Source: Metellina segmentata (Eukaryota > Arthropoda > Arachnida > Araneae > Tetragnathidae). Taken from it: DNA of 64,000 nucleotides. The notes beneath the pieces are model-generated. The model was not told the origin of the DNA. It did not search any database and saw nothing but the letters and a program-made list of their open reading frames with translations. The stretch's first letter is position 1; each line of letters starts with the position of its first letter. The DNA lies in NCBI GenBank assembly GCA_947359465.1, contig OX375872.1, positions 133,660,011 through 133,724,010 of the forward strand, in the 5' to 3' direction. A program made the translations under genes and the position numbers. Below are positions 1-12,289 of the stretch, in pieces.

Positions 1-1201
1 AGCTCAGAAAGATCATTCTCCAAAATTAAGGGATTGGTGGCAGGTCTTCACGGAAGAGCTATACGGAAATGGGATTTCAAAGGCAGTGTTCTTCATCTAA
101 AACGCATTTCATGGAGATTTGGTAACTGCCCCTTCGCTTTTTATATCCAGCTATTTATGACAATCGTGTGAGCGTATATTTAAATTGCTTTTTAATTTAA
201 TGGGAATGGGTTGACGAATTTTCAACTTTTCAACACATAAATCAGATGTCTGAATAAGCTTACACCGTTTAGGACAAACAAAGCATGGGTTTATTTCTTC
301 CAGAGGTTATAATTAACTAAGATATGTCTTTGCGGGGAGCCGAAAGAGACGCTGGGAAAGATTTGTTACATACTTGTCCGTGAGTAATCTTTGTTTTCTA
401 ACACATGCATGCACAGTTGCTTGCGGTTAAAGTGTTAATGAATGAGACGGATCAACGAATTTTCAACATATAAATGAGATACGTGAATACGCTTTTGATG
501 CATTTATGATTAAATGGAACATTTATGTTTCGAGACTCGTAGTTATTCGCCAATCTCTTTCACGTGATACAAAAGACTGAAAAGCTTAACCTCCTGTTTT
601 GCCTTATAATGGATATCTTTTAAAGCGCATTATGTACGGAGGAACTGTCCCTTCCTTTTTTATTATCCAGCTTTTTATGACAATCAAGTGCACGCGTATT
701 GAAAGTGCTAATGAATGGGACGAATCAACGAATTTTCAACACACAGATCAGATCTGAATACGCTTTTGACGCGTTTATGATTAAACTGATCACGTTTTCG
801 ATCGACTCGTATTTATTCGACGATCACATACATGCTGCCGAAAGACTGAAAAGCTTTGTCTCGTATCGTATCTAATAGTGGGTATCTTTTAAAGCGCTTT
901 CACTGTATTAAGTACGGTGATGAACTGCCCCTTGCTTCTTTTATCCAGCTATTTATATATAGTGGTTAAGGTGTTAGCCTCTAGATCGGAAGGTTCCTGG
1001 TTCGAATCCGGGTCCGGGCATGGATGTTTGTAAACGTATGGTGTAGAGGCGGCTGGTGCACCTTAAATCTGTCGTGGCCGAAAGTCCTCATGTTGGGTTG
1101 GCGTGGAAGTTTGGAGAGTGGGGTGCCAGCTCAGGTGTTGCTTCGTCATCTGACCGTGGTTCAAAATTACGAGGTGTTGTCCTCGAATCGTTCCCTTAAG
1201 G

Positions 1202-2274
1202 CAGTGCTCCCCAACCTTTTTATCGCCGTGGACCGGATCAACGTTTGATAATTTTAACACTCGCCCGCTAGGAGGGGGGGGGGGACGTTGATTGTTTATA
1301 TTTTAGATTGTTTCGATTTAATAATTTTAATTTAATTATATTTAAACATGCCTTTAAAATAAAATACAGTTGCACCAAACAATGAATATAAAGTGATTTA
1401 ACATTTTAACTCACTAGAACGCTAATTCAATGAGAACCCTGAGCTTGTTTCTTTGCTACGAAATGGTTTCATCTGGGGGTAATAGGAGACAATGACACCC
1501 GAAGTGTGTTGCTTAGTTCCACTGTATTCCGTTTTTTTGTTTGGGTTGCTGTCACTTCAGAAAACCCTGTTTCACACAGAATAGGTTGTCGGAAATGGCA
1601 ATAGGGGTTTAAGTGCTGTGGTGGCAATCTCAGGGTATTCCGCCATGACTTTAATCCATTACACCGGCAAAGTTGTTGTCTCGAACGAAGTTTTAAGGCC
1701 GCCTTCATTTGCAATCTCCAGTAGTTGATCTTCTTCTTGCACAAACATGCTAGATTCGCCTGATTTGTTGACAAATGGGTCGCGGATCCATTCCTTACTA
1801 GTTCGTGGGTCTTTTGTGGTTGGGAAGTAGCGCTCGAACTTTTTTAAAAGCAAAGACAGGTGATCGTGCACCAACTGAAAGAATGAATGTTTAGGCACAG
1901 TCTCGCCTAAAATACCCACTAATGTCTGAAACATGTCCAGAGTGCCTCTGTTCACGCGCCGTCCCTACAACTTCAGTGTGGCTTTAAATGCAGCTACTTT
2001 GTCTGCCAACTTGAAAACAGTTGTCACATTTGTCAAAATTGGAAAATAGAGACATACAGAATTCAGAAATCATAATTGTAGCTCTAGTACAGAGAAAATT
2101 TCAAGTTCTGATTTACCGCCTCCTAATATGAGTGGTCATTTCATAGATAAGAACCGCACAAACCCGAGAGAAATACACCATAGTAAATAAAATGGAAATA
2201 ATTTATTGTTCCTTCGCCGGCCCGGTACCATTTGATCCACGGACCGGTACCGGCCCGGGGGTTGGGGACCACTG
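1202..2274 (-). mobile_element. hAT transposon, 1,073 bp, defective
   Basis: Begins CAGTGCTCCCCAACC and ends GGTTGGGGACCACTG, inverted terminal repeats of the hAT type, flanked by a perfect 8-bp target duplication CCTTAAGG (1194-1201 and 2275-2282). It lies inside the type I SINE; other SINE copies in the window show the uninterrupted site CCCTTAAGGG. It carries the C-terminal part of a transposase on the minus strand. Confidence 0.92.
1469..2060 (-). pseudogene. hAT transposase C-terminal remnant (ZBED/SCAND3-like)
   Basis: Read on the minus strand. An upstream part (about 2060-1960) resembles DK.AAFKA.L.L and is broken by a stop just before the stretch starting MNRGTLDMFQTLVGIL. This continues with FERYFPTTKDPRTSKEW and ends near 1659. 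The reading then shifts frame into a segment with LCETGFSEVTATQTKKRN and ends at 1469. The LCE.GFS..T..K.K.R motif is the hAT C-terminal dimerisation domain in ZBED5/SCAND3-type transposases. The catalytic N-terminal part is absent, so the element cannot encode a working enzyme. Confidence 0.85.
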
Positions 2275-3629
2275 CCTTAAGGGACTGATTCCGAACCGTC
2301 GTCACTAGCCCATTGTGTTGCTCTAGTACGACGTTAACTAAAATTACCATTACCAGCTTTTTATGACACTCGTCGCTGTTGAATTCTTCAGAATTCTAAA
2401 ATCGCGGAATCGCTTTCTATCCTCAAGTGCCTGCAACACGTATGTGTGAACTTTGGTGACACAAAGTAGAAAGAAAATCCGATGTAATGGGTCTGGTCAG
2501 ATGGCGAGAGATGTGATTGTGTGCGACCCTCTCTTTGGAACCGGAGCACCATAAAAAAACCCAAAACATATATTCCTTTCAACCTCAACAAGCTCATCCT
2601 CCGCACTTACGACAGAACATGAATTGGTGGCAGGTTGACACGAAAGACTATGCGGAAAGGTAGCTGAAATTTTGGATTTAAAGAAAATTTGTGAATTGCC
2701 CCTTCGTATGACAATCGCGTGCGTATTCCAATTGCTTGTGAATTGATGGGAAGGGATTTATCAATTTTCAACGAATTTTCAACTTTTCAGCACATAAATA
2801 AGATACCTGAACAAGCTTTCCACATTTAAGACAAACTGAGCATCTATTTAATTGTGACTTCCAGACTCGAAGTTATTAAGACATGGTTTTCGTGGAGCCG
2901 AAGGAGAAAAAGAATGTCCTTGTTTCCTCTATTCATTCTGGAAAAGCTTTTGTTTTCTAACAAATCGCGCGGTCGCTGGCAGCTTTTTGAAAGACTTCTG
3001 AAATTGCGTTACTTCTTAGCGAGCGTATAGCAAGCGCAACAAGTACGAGTGATCTATAGATGCATTTTGCTGACGCAAATACGTAAGAAAATAGGGTGTA
3101 TTGGGTCTGGTGAGATGATAAGAGCTGCGACTGTGTGTGTGGCCCTCTCTTTGGTACAGTATCACCGAACAGTAGCCCAAAAGTATCTTCCATTCCAGCT
3201 CGGATTTCACATAAGACTACTGAAATCATCTTCAGTTGGCAGAAATTGAGTTTCAAGAAAATCTGTGAACTACCCTTGCTTCCTTTATCCCGCTATTTAT
3301 GACAACAGCGAGCGTGCATATTTAAATTACCTTTGAATAATGTGGAAAGGGATTAACGAATTTTCATCTTTTCGATACATAAATCAGGTGTCTAAGCTTT
3401 CCGGGTTTAGGACAAACTAAGCATCTATTTATTTATGTTTTCCTGACTCGAAGTTATGGAGATATGTTTTTGCTTGGAGCTGAAAGACACTTAAAAAATA
3501 TATTCATCATATCCTTATCCGTGGGTAGCCTTTGTTTTCTAACACGTGAAGTAACTTGAGACTCTTGCTGACTATACTACAGTGGGTACAGGTTATCTGG
3601 ACCATCTGTAAACGACGATAAGCAATAAG

Positions 3630-4060
3630 TAGATGGGAGTATTCGAATACAAAAGTATTCGTATTCTCGATACTTAAAAGTATTCGTTGTACTCGATTCT
3701 TTCTGGTATTCGAATAGAGTGTAATAATATTTATTCGAAGTATTCGTTCACAGTATTTGAATACCAAAGTATTCATCCAAAATATTTGAATGCCAAAGTT
3801 CTCAAATACAAAACTACTTGTACAGAAAAGTATTTGGACACCAAAGTACTCAAATACTAAAACATTAATCCAAAGTATTCGATTACCAAAGAATGCATCC
3901 AACTTATTTTCATAAAAAAGCCTTACATCACAATTTTCTGTTTCTTATCTTACAATCGATTAGTCATTTTTCAATATATGTATCTGAATACTTATTCGAT
4001 ACTTGAAAGTACTCGAATAGTAAGTATTCGAATCTACAAAGTGCTGGAATACCAAGTATT
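3630..4060. repeat. minisatellite of TATTCGAATAC-like units
   Basis: Short units of the form aaGTATTCGAATACcaa repeat irregularly; the core is close to palindromic. The minus-strand open frame across it is an artefact of the repeat. Confidence 0.7.
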
Positions 4061-5089
4061 TGATTCTTCTATTTGATGAAAGATTCCAAGGTAAAATTCT
4101 AGTTTTAACTTAAAAATACCTAACTGAAATATCAATTTTTCCAACGAATTTGACAGAATCAATTATATCTTACACAAACACGGAATATTTTCTTAAAGAA
4201 GCTTAGCATACCGGAAAAGACTAGGAGGATTTTTTCTTCAGACAATTTAAGAAAATGGAGGTAAAATCCTAGTTTTGAAAAAGTATATTTTTGAGTTCAA
4301 TTTTTTATTTTCCTGTGTATTATAAATACTCGTAAAAGATCGTCTGATTAAAAAGTAAATTTGAGTCCTAAGATTAGTTCAGGAAATTTTCTGGTAGATT
4401 TTTTGGAAGGTGTCATTATGTGTAGCAAAAAAATCACATTTGAGGAATCAATCTTTAAAAGGCATTAAAATGCTTCAAATAAGATTTTTTTTTACATATT
4501 TTAAGGATTTTTGAAACTTTTTTCCGAAGAAAAGTTCTGCATTATTTTAAAGTTTAAAAACAACTTAACTAAAAAAAAATTTAAACCTCAAAATTAAATT
4601 TTTTTTTTAACTTTATACGCAATATGATGTTATTAATGAATGCACATGTAGGCGTTTATTTAAGAATAATCTCTTTTGTTTGCACACTATTTTTAACCTA
4701 GTCACGAAATTCTATCGTATTACAAAGCAATTCAGAATACCGAGAAGTCTGACTCAATATTTTTTTACAATGAAATATTTTTGAAGAGTTTTTTAGAAAA
4801 GCGATACCTTTTGGCATGTAATGTAAAGTGGATGCTCTGTTTTAGAAGTGCGTCTATTAAAAATTTCCTAAATAAAAAAAATCTTTTCATTTTGTATAAA
4901 AATCACGCAATCCCATTTACGTGACATTGAAACAATTCATTACTTTTACTTGTTGCAGTACCTCCGCAAAGCCTAATTGTTATTCTAAAGACATCTTAAG
5001 ATTCTTAGAAACTATTATATTAAAATTCTGTACCTTCAACGGTTATAAAGTCAATGGCGCTAGGTAATAAAAAACAGATAACAACCTTA

Positions 5090-5285
5090 ATATTGCGATG
5101 GATATAAAATCTTGCTAGAAATCCATCATATGAACTGTAATAAAAATCGTGCAAATATGCAGACTTCAAGGTCTCAGATAGTAACTTTAACAACCTTTGT
5201 GATTGATATTAAATCTTATAGAAATGCATCTTATGAACTGAAATAAAAACCTTTGTAAACATGCAGACTTTTCAAGGTCTATTTA
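5090..5285. repeat. two tandem copies, ~120 bp
   Basis: The order gatataaaatctt...catatgaactg...aataaaaa...atgcagacttcaaggtct occurs twice. Confidence 0.6.
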
Positions 5286-5299
5286 TTCACACGCAGTAA

Positions 5300-5760
5300 C
5301 TTGAACAAGGAAGGATTTTCGGTTTTCAAAAGTATCCTACGATATTGCAACATACAACATGGTATGGACTGGTAAATCGTGAGGGCGACACATGGCCCCT
5401 TCCGTCTTTCTACTGTAAAACTGAAGTGGTAAAAAAGATTTGGATGCCTTGAAAAATATAGCTGAGAAGGATTTTCTGTTTTCAAAACTATCCCCTACCG
5501 TATTTACAGCATACAGCGCATTATAGGTTGTCAAACAACGCGAGAGTCACACCAGTCACCTTCCGTCTTCCTAGTGTTAAATCACTTCAGTTTACCACTA
5601 GTAAGACGGAAGTGGCCTGTGTGGCCCTCACGTTGTTTGCCAGCCTATAACGCGCAGTACGATGTAATACAATAGCATATTTTTGAAAACAGAAAATTCT
5701 CATCTAGTTTTCAAGACAAACAAACCTTTTTAATCACTTCAGTTTAAACTGAAGTGCTAA
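5300..5760. mobile_element. fold-back (hairpin) repeat element
   Basis: Two direct copies (about 5308-5440 and 5465-5590) are followed by an inverted copy (about 5590-5760). Landmarks are GGATTTTC.GTTTTCAAAA, then CTTCCGTCTT, then AAACTGAAGTG. The copies flanking about 5585 fold on each other over more than 100 bases. A perfect 22-base palindrome at 5735-5756 is centred on TTTAAA. Confidence 0.7.
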
Positions 5761-6608
5761 AAAGCTTTGGTTGACTATTATTAATTTGTTAGATTTCTGG
5801 GAATTTTAGAATGCAACGCTCTTTGTGTGTGAAACTAGTGTTCCTTGAAACTCAACACCGTAATTTATTTTCCAGCGTCGGTATTGTCAAAGGCTTTATA
5901 TGAAAAACAAATGAGAGGGGAGAGCGTAATGCAACTCCAACTCAGTTGACTTCCCCCTTTAATGGTTAGCAACTTTAATCACCGAGATGAAGATACGCAG
6001 TACAATCTCGGTCAAGGCAACCTGTTACAAATATGCATGCAAATTAAACGCACGTAGAAAATGTTTATCTTACTCCTACGGTAAAACTACACCACGATCT
6101 TTTTATTGTTAATCAGAGGGTAGGAGGTCCTTGTTAAGTGCAATATCTAACAGATATCCTGATACAATGTTCGGTTGGATAAAGGTGATATACTGATTTG
6201 AGAGGTGGGCACGAAATTTTTTTGGAGTTGAGTTGCATGATTCATTTAGAACAATGGAAATTACTTATCGCTTCGATGGCGTGGGATAATGATGATGAAT
6301 ATCATAAAAAAAGAGTAACAGAATATTCGAGATAGTGGGTTGGAAATTAATTGCTCAACTAAAGAAATTGAAAGATCATACCATATTAATTTTTTAAATA
6401 TATTAAAGTTTCTGGTGTGTTTAATATTGGCCGAATACTAGTGCAGTCGTCTACCAGCAATTTTTTACGTGAATACGTTTTCAAAGTCAAACCAATACCA
6501 GATGACCAACATGAAAAGTTGATGCTTTGAAAAAATGGGCAAAGAATTCCGTCTAGTAATTTCTATATTATCAACGTGAACCAAACCAACCAGTGTCAAA
6601 TCTATTCA

Positions 6609-6726
6609 ATTTTCATCTAATGACGAGATATCTCATCCATCAGATCTAACTAATTTGCTAATGACCCGTCCATCAAGATCTGGTCAGTGATCAAATACCT
6701 CGTCGAGATAACCACCAGGGGGATAA
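6609..6726. mobile_element. TTAA MITE, partial copy
   Basis: Carries GACGAGATATCTC and catcaagatctggtcag and ends cgtcgagataaccaccaggggg, the inner terminal repeat of the family described at 33574. The flanking TTAA is mutated. Confidence 0.55.
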
Positions 6727-6811
6727 CAGCATTCGTAAATTTTGCTTTGGATCCCTATTTGCACCAGGTCCTGAAAAGTCTAGCTTTTCTATGATCACTT
6801 TATTTATTATA

Positions 6812-7221
6812 GAATTATACATGTGCGAGGTTCTGCCAACACACAAAGAAATATTGGTCGGAAGGAACCATTGAATCCCCGAGGGACGTTGGCGGGGGTG
6901 TCCTTGGACAGTCATCCGGGTAAGGAGAACGGGAGGGGGGAAGGAAAAAGGCTCTACTAGGGGATAGAGGAGGACGGACGAGGTCCTTACGCTGGCATTG
7001 TCCAAGATTTGAAATTGTGCATAGACTCGTGTGTATGATACCCTAGAATTGACAAGTGGCGCGAAAGACCCTTGAATACCTTCAATATAAATAGGAGTAT
7101 GAATTTTGAATGGATGACTGTCCAAGGACAACCACGCCATCGTCTCTCGGGGTCAAATGGTTCCTTCCAACCAACATTCCTCAGTATGTTGGCCAGAGAA
7201 CCTCACGTGTTTATAATTCAC
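6812..7221. mobile_element. MITE with ~100-bp inverted arms
   Basis: Left arm 6812 to about 6918 begins GAATTATACATGTGCGAGGTTC; the right arm, about 7108-7221, ends GAACCTCACGTGTTTATAATTC. Inner landmarks GGAAGGAACCATT/AATGGTTCCTTCC and GTCCTTGGACAGTCATCC/GGATGACTGTCCAAGGAC pair in reverse. About 190 bases separate the arms. The overlapping open frames are by-products of the arms. Confidence 0.75.
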
Positions 7222-7649
7222 TTGCTTTTTGTCTAAGGTCGATCAATTGCCTTTTGCATTGCAATGACTGTAAACCGCAGAACTCAAAGGAACATCGTAT
7301 ACGTTACAAAATCAAGGACCAGTACCATTTACAGAAATTAATATCTTCTCTCACATACATATCTCGTTTGTCTATCACATTTCAATTCTGTCCTGTTTTT
7401 AATCATTAACGCATCAAATTTTTAAAAGTACAATTTTGAATCTGCGAGATTTGACTGGGGAAATTCCCCATTCAAACCTTTTCGCATTTTACGTTCACTT
7501 GATTTTTTTAATCTCTCATCTAATTTTTTTCCATCTTTTAAAATTTCACTTTCAACTTCTTTATGATTAGTACTGCTTGAGACGATGATCTTGTTTCATC
7601 ACCTGATTACTGTTATTATTTTAATTCTCATTTCCTTATTTTTCATCGG

Positions 7650-7724
7650 ATCCTTTCCCTTAGGGGGATTGATCCCGGACCGTCGTCAATAGCCCGTTGT
7701 GTTGCTGTAGTACGACGTTAATTA
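7650..7724 (+). repeat. SINE 3' fragment
   Basis: Contains gatcccggaccgtcgtcaat and agcccgttgtgttgc, with tail gacgttaattaaac, as in the complete copies; the head is missing. Confidence 0.8.
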
Positions 7725-8089
7725 AACATTATCATAAAATTATTTTTCATGTTTTAAATCTACCTTTCATTTTTTAATTCTAAGATATTTTATACGTGTA
7801 TTCGGTTGTATTCAGTCTTGTGTTCGTCGCAGCTTGTCCGCTTTTGGGGATCATACTCCATAAAACCCTAACAACTAATCCAATCTCGATAGAAGGGATT
7901 TTATTTACTAGTTTTGATGTGAACACGTCTTTTAAAATCCGACCACTAATAGGTGACCACTACGGAAACTTGAGATCCGCGATAAAGTGGTTATCGAGTT
8001 CAGCCTAATAATTTCTAATTACCAACGCGAACTAAATCAACCTAGTGTCATTTTATAGCTGAGAAAACAGACTTGGCGTTTTGGTAAAT

Positions 8090-8200
8090 TTTCGCTGAGC
8101 CACGCAAATTTCAAGTTGATATTCCTCGATACTGAAAAAAAGCTACCACGTCGAAATTGATCTCAAACGAAAGCTAACGCCAAGATCCATAATAGCAACA
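8090..8200 (-). repeat. dispersed repeat, other copy near 52290
   Basis: The minus-strand sequence GCGTTAGCTTTCGTTTGAGA followed by tcaatttcgacgtggtagc is nearly identical to 52315-52356. Element ends were not found. Confidence 0.6.
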
Positions 8201-8456
8201 TAGCAAAATATCCACTGATCAACAAGCCTTTCGGTTCATAGTTGTGCTTGTTGCTTGAAGTTCTTTACCCCATCTACCATTACCTGGACATTCCAGATAG
8301 TGCTGCACTAGATAAGCCGATAATGTTAGCAGTTTCTAAAACATTGGAGGGGTCGTCTTGGCTGATTGCTTATGTCCACTGAGCCAGCAACCTTCGATTT
8401 GTAGTTGGCTCATGTTTGAATTCTGTGAGGTTCGAAGAGAAAACTAGGACCAGTAA

Positions 8457-8745
8457 CACACACAAGCGTAATATCCTATTGTTTATAAAGACTTCCAAAT
8501 TTTCGAAGAAGACATCACCAACACAAATCAACCAACCCAGATGCTGTGCAATAAGTCTCACAGAGAACGCTCAGATCAAAAACCTTTACCTCCTTAGAAA
8601 ATTAAACTAGGGTATCAACAATCGCACACACAGTCATTATAACCTATTATCTATAAATACTGCCAAGTTTTCTAAGTAAACATATCGCAGATGCCAACCC
8701 GATAGCTGCATATTCCTTTCAAAATGACTGAGATACAGGAATCGA
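8457..8745. repeat. diverged duplication, ~185-bp unit
   Basis: Landmarks atatcctattgtttataaa, ccaaattttcgaag and cccagatgc recur in order about 185 bases later. Confidence 0.5.
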
Positions 8746-9429
8746 GAGAAAATACCAAGTTCTGATTGAAATTCACGTCAAGTAACATTCCTTCCTGGTT
8801 GGGAACTTTATTTCTGTTATCTTGACATAAGAAAGTAAAGGATATCGGAATGCTCCTCTAGTGGACTTTTTACACGCTCCTAATTTGGTTGTTTAGGTAC
8901 CTGAGCACGTCCGCAACAAGTAAAAAGCCAGCCGTAAAAATCGTATTCGGTATTTCATTAACACAAGAGTCTCCATTAAGAATGGGTTTCTGTAAATGTA
9001 TATAAGTGTGTCTTTGAGAACATCCAGATATGTTATCTAGTGTCTGGTTCGGCAGTATGTGAGACATAAGGTCAAGAGAGTGAACCATGTCCTAACCTTG
9101 CGAATTCTTATGCGTTATGTAACCCAGACTCGTGATCTCTTATTTACATACTGGCACGTACTGTGTTCTGTTGGATAAAACTGAAAGATTGAAGAGTAGT
9201 TAATTAATTTTCCAGTTCAGATGTAAGCAAAAAATAAAATTAAATGAATTCTCCAAAGAGCGCTTCGAATACATGAATGAAATACTGAAATGACACTTAA
9301 GTTGAATTTACATCGCACTGAAGCAATACAACGACGGTTCAGGACCAATCCCTAAAATAACAGTTGAGGAAATAATTATTTATTTGTTTATTAAATGAAC
9401 CATATTTTCGGATATAAATTAGGTTGTAT

Positions 9430-9960
9430 CTTGTCTCCAATCGATAATTTTCGAAAGTTTTGGATTCCGACTCCCAGTTAATATTTTCGACATCTGATAG
9501 TGGTTCAAAATTACGTGGTGTTGTCCTCGAATCTGTCCCTTAGGTGATTGATAGAGGACCGTCGTCAATAGACCGTTGTGTTGCTCTAGTACGAGGTTAA
9601 CAAAAATTACCAATTACCAAGTTGTAAAACTGAAGTTTCGCTTGAAAGATAATTATAAACTATCCAAATCTCACAAAATCGATAATTTTGAATTCCAACT
9701 CATCAAATATTTCTATTGAAAAGTTCAAGTCTAGTTTCAAAGAGCTTAAAATAAGAACAACCCAATAATTTCGCATCGATATTTTTGAAAATTCTGTATT
9801 CCAACTCATTAAATATTCTTGTTGCAAAATTCAGGTCCAGTTTGTAAGAGTTAGTTTGGAGATAAATTACCAAAAAAAATCTCAAAATGAATATTTATGA
9901 AAATTTTGGATTCTAACTCCCATTAATTATTACAAATTGTTATTAAAATAGAATTAGTTC
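9430..9960. repeat. tandem array, ~106-bp unit, split by a SINE tail
   Basis: The unit landmark atcgataattttgaattccaactcat recurs near 9440, 9680, 9780 and 9890. A SINE 3' fragment interrupts the first unit. Confidence 0.65.
9492..9618 (+). repeat. SINE 3' fragment
   Basis: Reads gtggttcaaaattacg, ggtgttgtcctcg and the standard end gttgctctagtacgag...aaaattaccaattacc. 5' truncated. Confidence 0.85.
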
Positions 9961-10003
9961 GTTACTTCTTGCCCTTTAACATGCTTCTTATTATATATAT
10001 AGT

Positions 10004-10484
10004 CCCAGGTGCAGAATTAGTTCAGTGTTCTGCAACACAACTCCAAGCAATTGCAATGTTTCTGCAGGCATTTTGTATGAATTTTGAAAACTGCAGTAAA
10101 ATCAAAAACAGACGTACAACACAATTATCGGCTAAATATATATTGTATATTTATAATAAAATATTAAAATTAATTAACTTTATTTAAAACTGAGGCATAC
10201 TTTCAGAATTTGCAATTCTGTCGATAACTTTAAAGTTAAATATTTTGTCATTGACATATAAGATGTGTTATGTATAAAGTGGTAATTTGGACGGTGTAGG
10301 GAGGTTGATCCGTAGCTAGAAAAGAAAAAAGGCGAGGCAAGGAGCGCGCTTTGCACTGCAGAATATCCAAACTTATGATTTAAAAAAAATCGGCCAAAAT
10401 TTTGACAAAATTAAGGAAAAATTGTTCTGCAAAGACTTTGTTTTGCGATGTACGTCACAGTTTTAAGCACTTTCTGCTCCCGGG
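10004..10484. mobile_element. hAT-like MITE, copy A (481 bp, uninterrupted)
   Basis: Begins CCCAGGTGCAGAA and ends TTCTGCTCCCGGG (inverted ends), flanked by a perfect 8-bp duplication TATATAGT (9996-10003 and 10485-10492). About 80% or more of it matches copy B at 15222 by eye. No transposase. The 8-bp duplication suggests hAT mobilisation; the CCC terminus is atypical for that superfamily. Confidence 0.85.
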
Positions 10485-10549
10485 TATATAGTACAAACAT
10501 GTTTATTTTCTACTCAATGGGGAATGTTTAATCTAAATAATCTTTCACA

Positions 10550-11610
10550 AACAGTCCTAAGTACTCTAATTTGATCGTAACTGATATACAGCAGGATTGC
10601 TTGATTTATCATTCTAAAGTTGCCACAGTTGTACAAAATATTGCTCCCAGTGATTTTTTCAAAATTATGTTCTAATATTTTATGATCGTGAAAAATAATA
10701 GGTAAGATTTTTCTAAATGGAACTAAAATAAAACGCTTAATCGTAACTTAAACTTACGTTTCTAACTTTTTCTTATAATATTACAGCTAATGTTGCCTTT
10801 CATGTTCTAGTAAACTACTGGAGTGTAACAATGCTGGTCAAATAAATAAAGTAACCAGGTTATACAAAATATTAATCCCTTAATAATTCTTATCAAAATT
10901 ACGATCCAATTTTTGGCTCAAAATAAAAAAATCGAAGAGCTGAGAATTTTTAAAATGGGATTAAAATAGAACGTTTTAATAATACCCAAGACTTAAATTT
11001 AGAAAATTTTTCTAAAAATCTTAGTTATTATTGCCTCTGCTGTTCCAGTAATCCATTACAGCATAATAATGCTGCCAAATAAATTAATTAACCAGGTTAT
11101 ACAAATTATTACTCCCTTAATAATCCTTCGAGATTGTTTCCGGGCCGTCGCCAATAGCCCGTTGTGTTGCTCCAATGCGACATTAATTAAACCCAAATCA
11201 GCTCTTAATAATCCTCATCAAAATTATTTTCAAACTTTTTGTGGTTGCGAAACATAATCAAAGAAACTACTTCAAGAATTTTGGAAATGGAATTTAAATA
11301 TAACGCCTTAATCTCTCAAAACCACGACTTAAATTTACAACTTTTTCTTAAAATCCTGCAGTCAGTGTTTCCTCTGCTGTGGAATAAAGTGACTATTTTA
11401 TACGAATACACCTTTAATAATCCTTATAAAAATTACTTTACAACATTTTGTTTTAGAAAAATAATCGAAACTCTGTGAATTTTCAAAATGGAATCAAAAT
11501 GAAACACCTTATTTCGCCTTCTCCTAAAATCTTAGTTTCTGTTGCCTCTGCTGTTCCAGTGAGCTACTGGAGCATAATAATGCTGTCAAATAAATAAATT
11601 GAGCATGTTC
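10550..11610. repeat. tandem array, ~245-bp unit
   Basis: The landmark series gttccagta.actactggag, cataataatgctg.caaataaat, aaccaggttatacaaa.tatt and ccttaataat recurs about every 245 bases. A SINE tail sits at 11128. Confidence 0.75.
11128..11192 (+). repeat. SINE 3' fragment
   Basis: Contains ccgggccgtcgccaatagcc and the tail gacattaattaaaccc; head absent. Confidence 0.75.
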
Positions 11611-12289
11611 CTTAAGGTCTGATCCTCAGAGAAAGGGACATTGACCAGATTGATATCAGTCAATGTGAGAGACCAAGGGCGACCAGGTCTTGCGCAAAAA
11701 GAAAACAGAAAGAAAAGCTCTCTTCATTAGGGATGTCATGTCAGCTCAGAGTCCAGCGCCTAAGGGTTGAAAAAGAAAGGCATCCAAGACCGAAATGCAT
11801 TTGTATATGAAGGCAGCCTCCACACACACACTGTACACAGCAAATATTATATAATAATGATGAAGGTAAAAGAGAAACGGAAGGTCGTTTGCCTCTCTCG
11901 GATGATGGGAAGTGAAGTGAGAACTGCCCATATCACTCAGTCTGGTGTTGCTAATCCGATTGGAAAATCCACTTAATGTGCTTGATTCAAGTCGAGATTG
12001 CGGTGGTGCTTTCGCATTGGAGTAACAAGTAGACCCGCGAATAGCATCTGCGCTGAACTTTTTAAATTGTTTATACCTATTGAAGAAGTGTAATTATTCC
12101 TTATTTGAATAAATCTTAATTAAAAATTTTTTAAACATTAATTCATTACCTCTCGTTTTTGGAGATTCCTAAAGAGTTAACAATTTTCTGAAGAGGAAAG
12201 TGAATCGGTTTTTTTTCCATTCTTGTTCACAAGTAAATTTGCTTCTTCAATAAATCGAGACCACATACCAATTAAACTGTTAATGAAAA

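Larger units (their letters stand above)
957..2352 (+). repeat. tRNA-derived SINE (type I), split by a hAT element
   Basis: The head carries A-box-like TAGTGGTTAAGGTG and a perfect B box GGTTCGAATCC (999-1009), so it derives from a tRNA. The body is shared with the copy at 43363; the tail is gacgttaactaaaattaccatt. It is flanked by imperfect 12-bp target duplications CCAGCTATTTAT (945-956) and CCAGCTTTTTAT (2353-2364). Positions 1202-2282 are a hAT transposon plus its duplicated target. Confidence 0.85.
1..3540. repeat. degenerate tandem array, unit about 570 bp
   Basis: Recurring landmarks in the same order: AACTGCCCCTT, then CCAGCTATTTATGACAAT, then CGAATTTTCAAC with CACATAAATCAGAT, then GGAGCCGAAAGA, then TTTGTTTTCTAACA. 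Units start near 121, 640 (shortened), 917, 2693 and 3268. The unit starting at 917 was split by a SINE that itself carries a hAT element. Confidence 0.7.

Noticed and set aside
951..1020. tRNA gene
   Set aside because: A and B boxes are present but this is the head of a SINE with a body and tail attached; no complete cloverleaf.
1024..1248. Open frame MFVNVWCRGGWCTLNL..., repeated at 43442 and 43744
   Set aside because: It lies inside SINE copies; the three frames exist because the SINEs are nearly identical, and there is no sign of coding selection.
3507..3902. 131-codon minus-strand open frame
   Set aside because: Falls in the TATTCGAATAC minisatellite; its repeated VFEYF/FVFEN motifs reflect DNA repetition.
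6691..7140. 149-codon minus-strand open frame
   Set aside because: Overlaps a fold-back MITE arm and has no recognisable motif.
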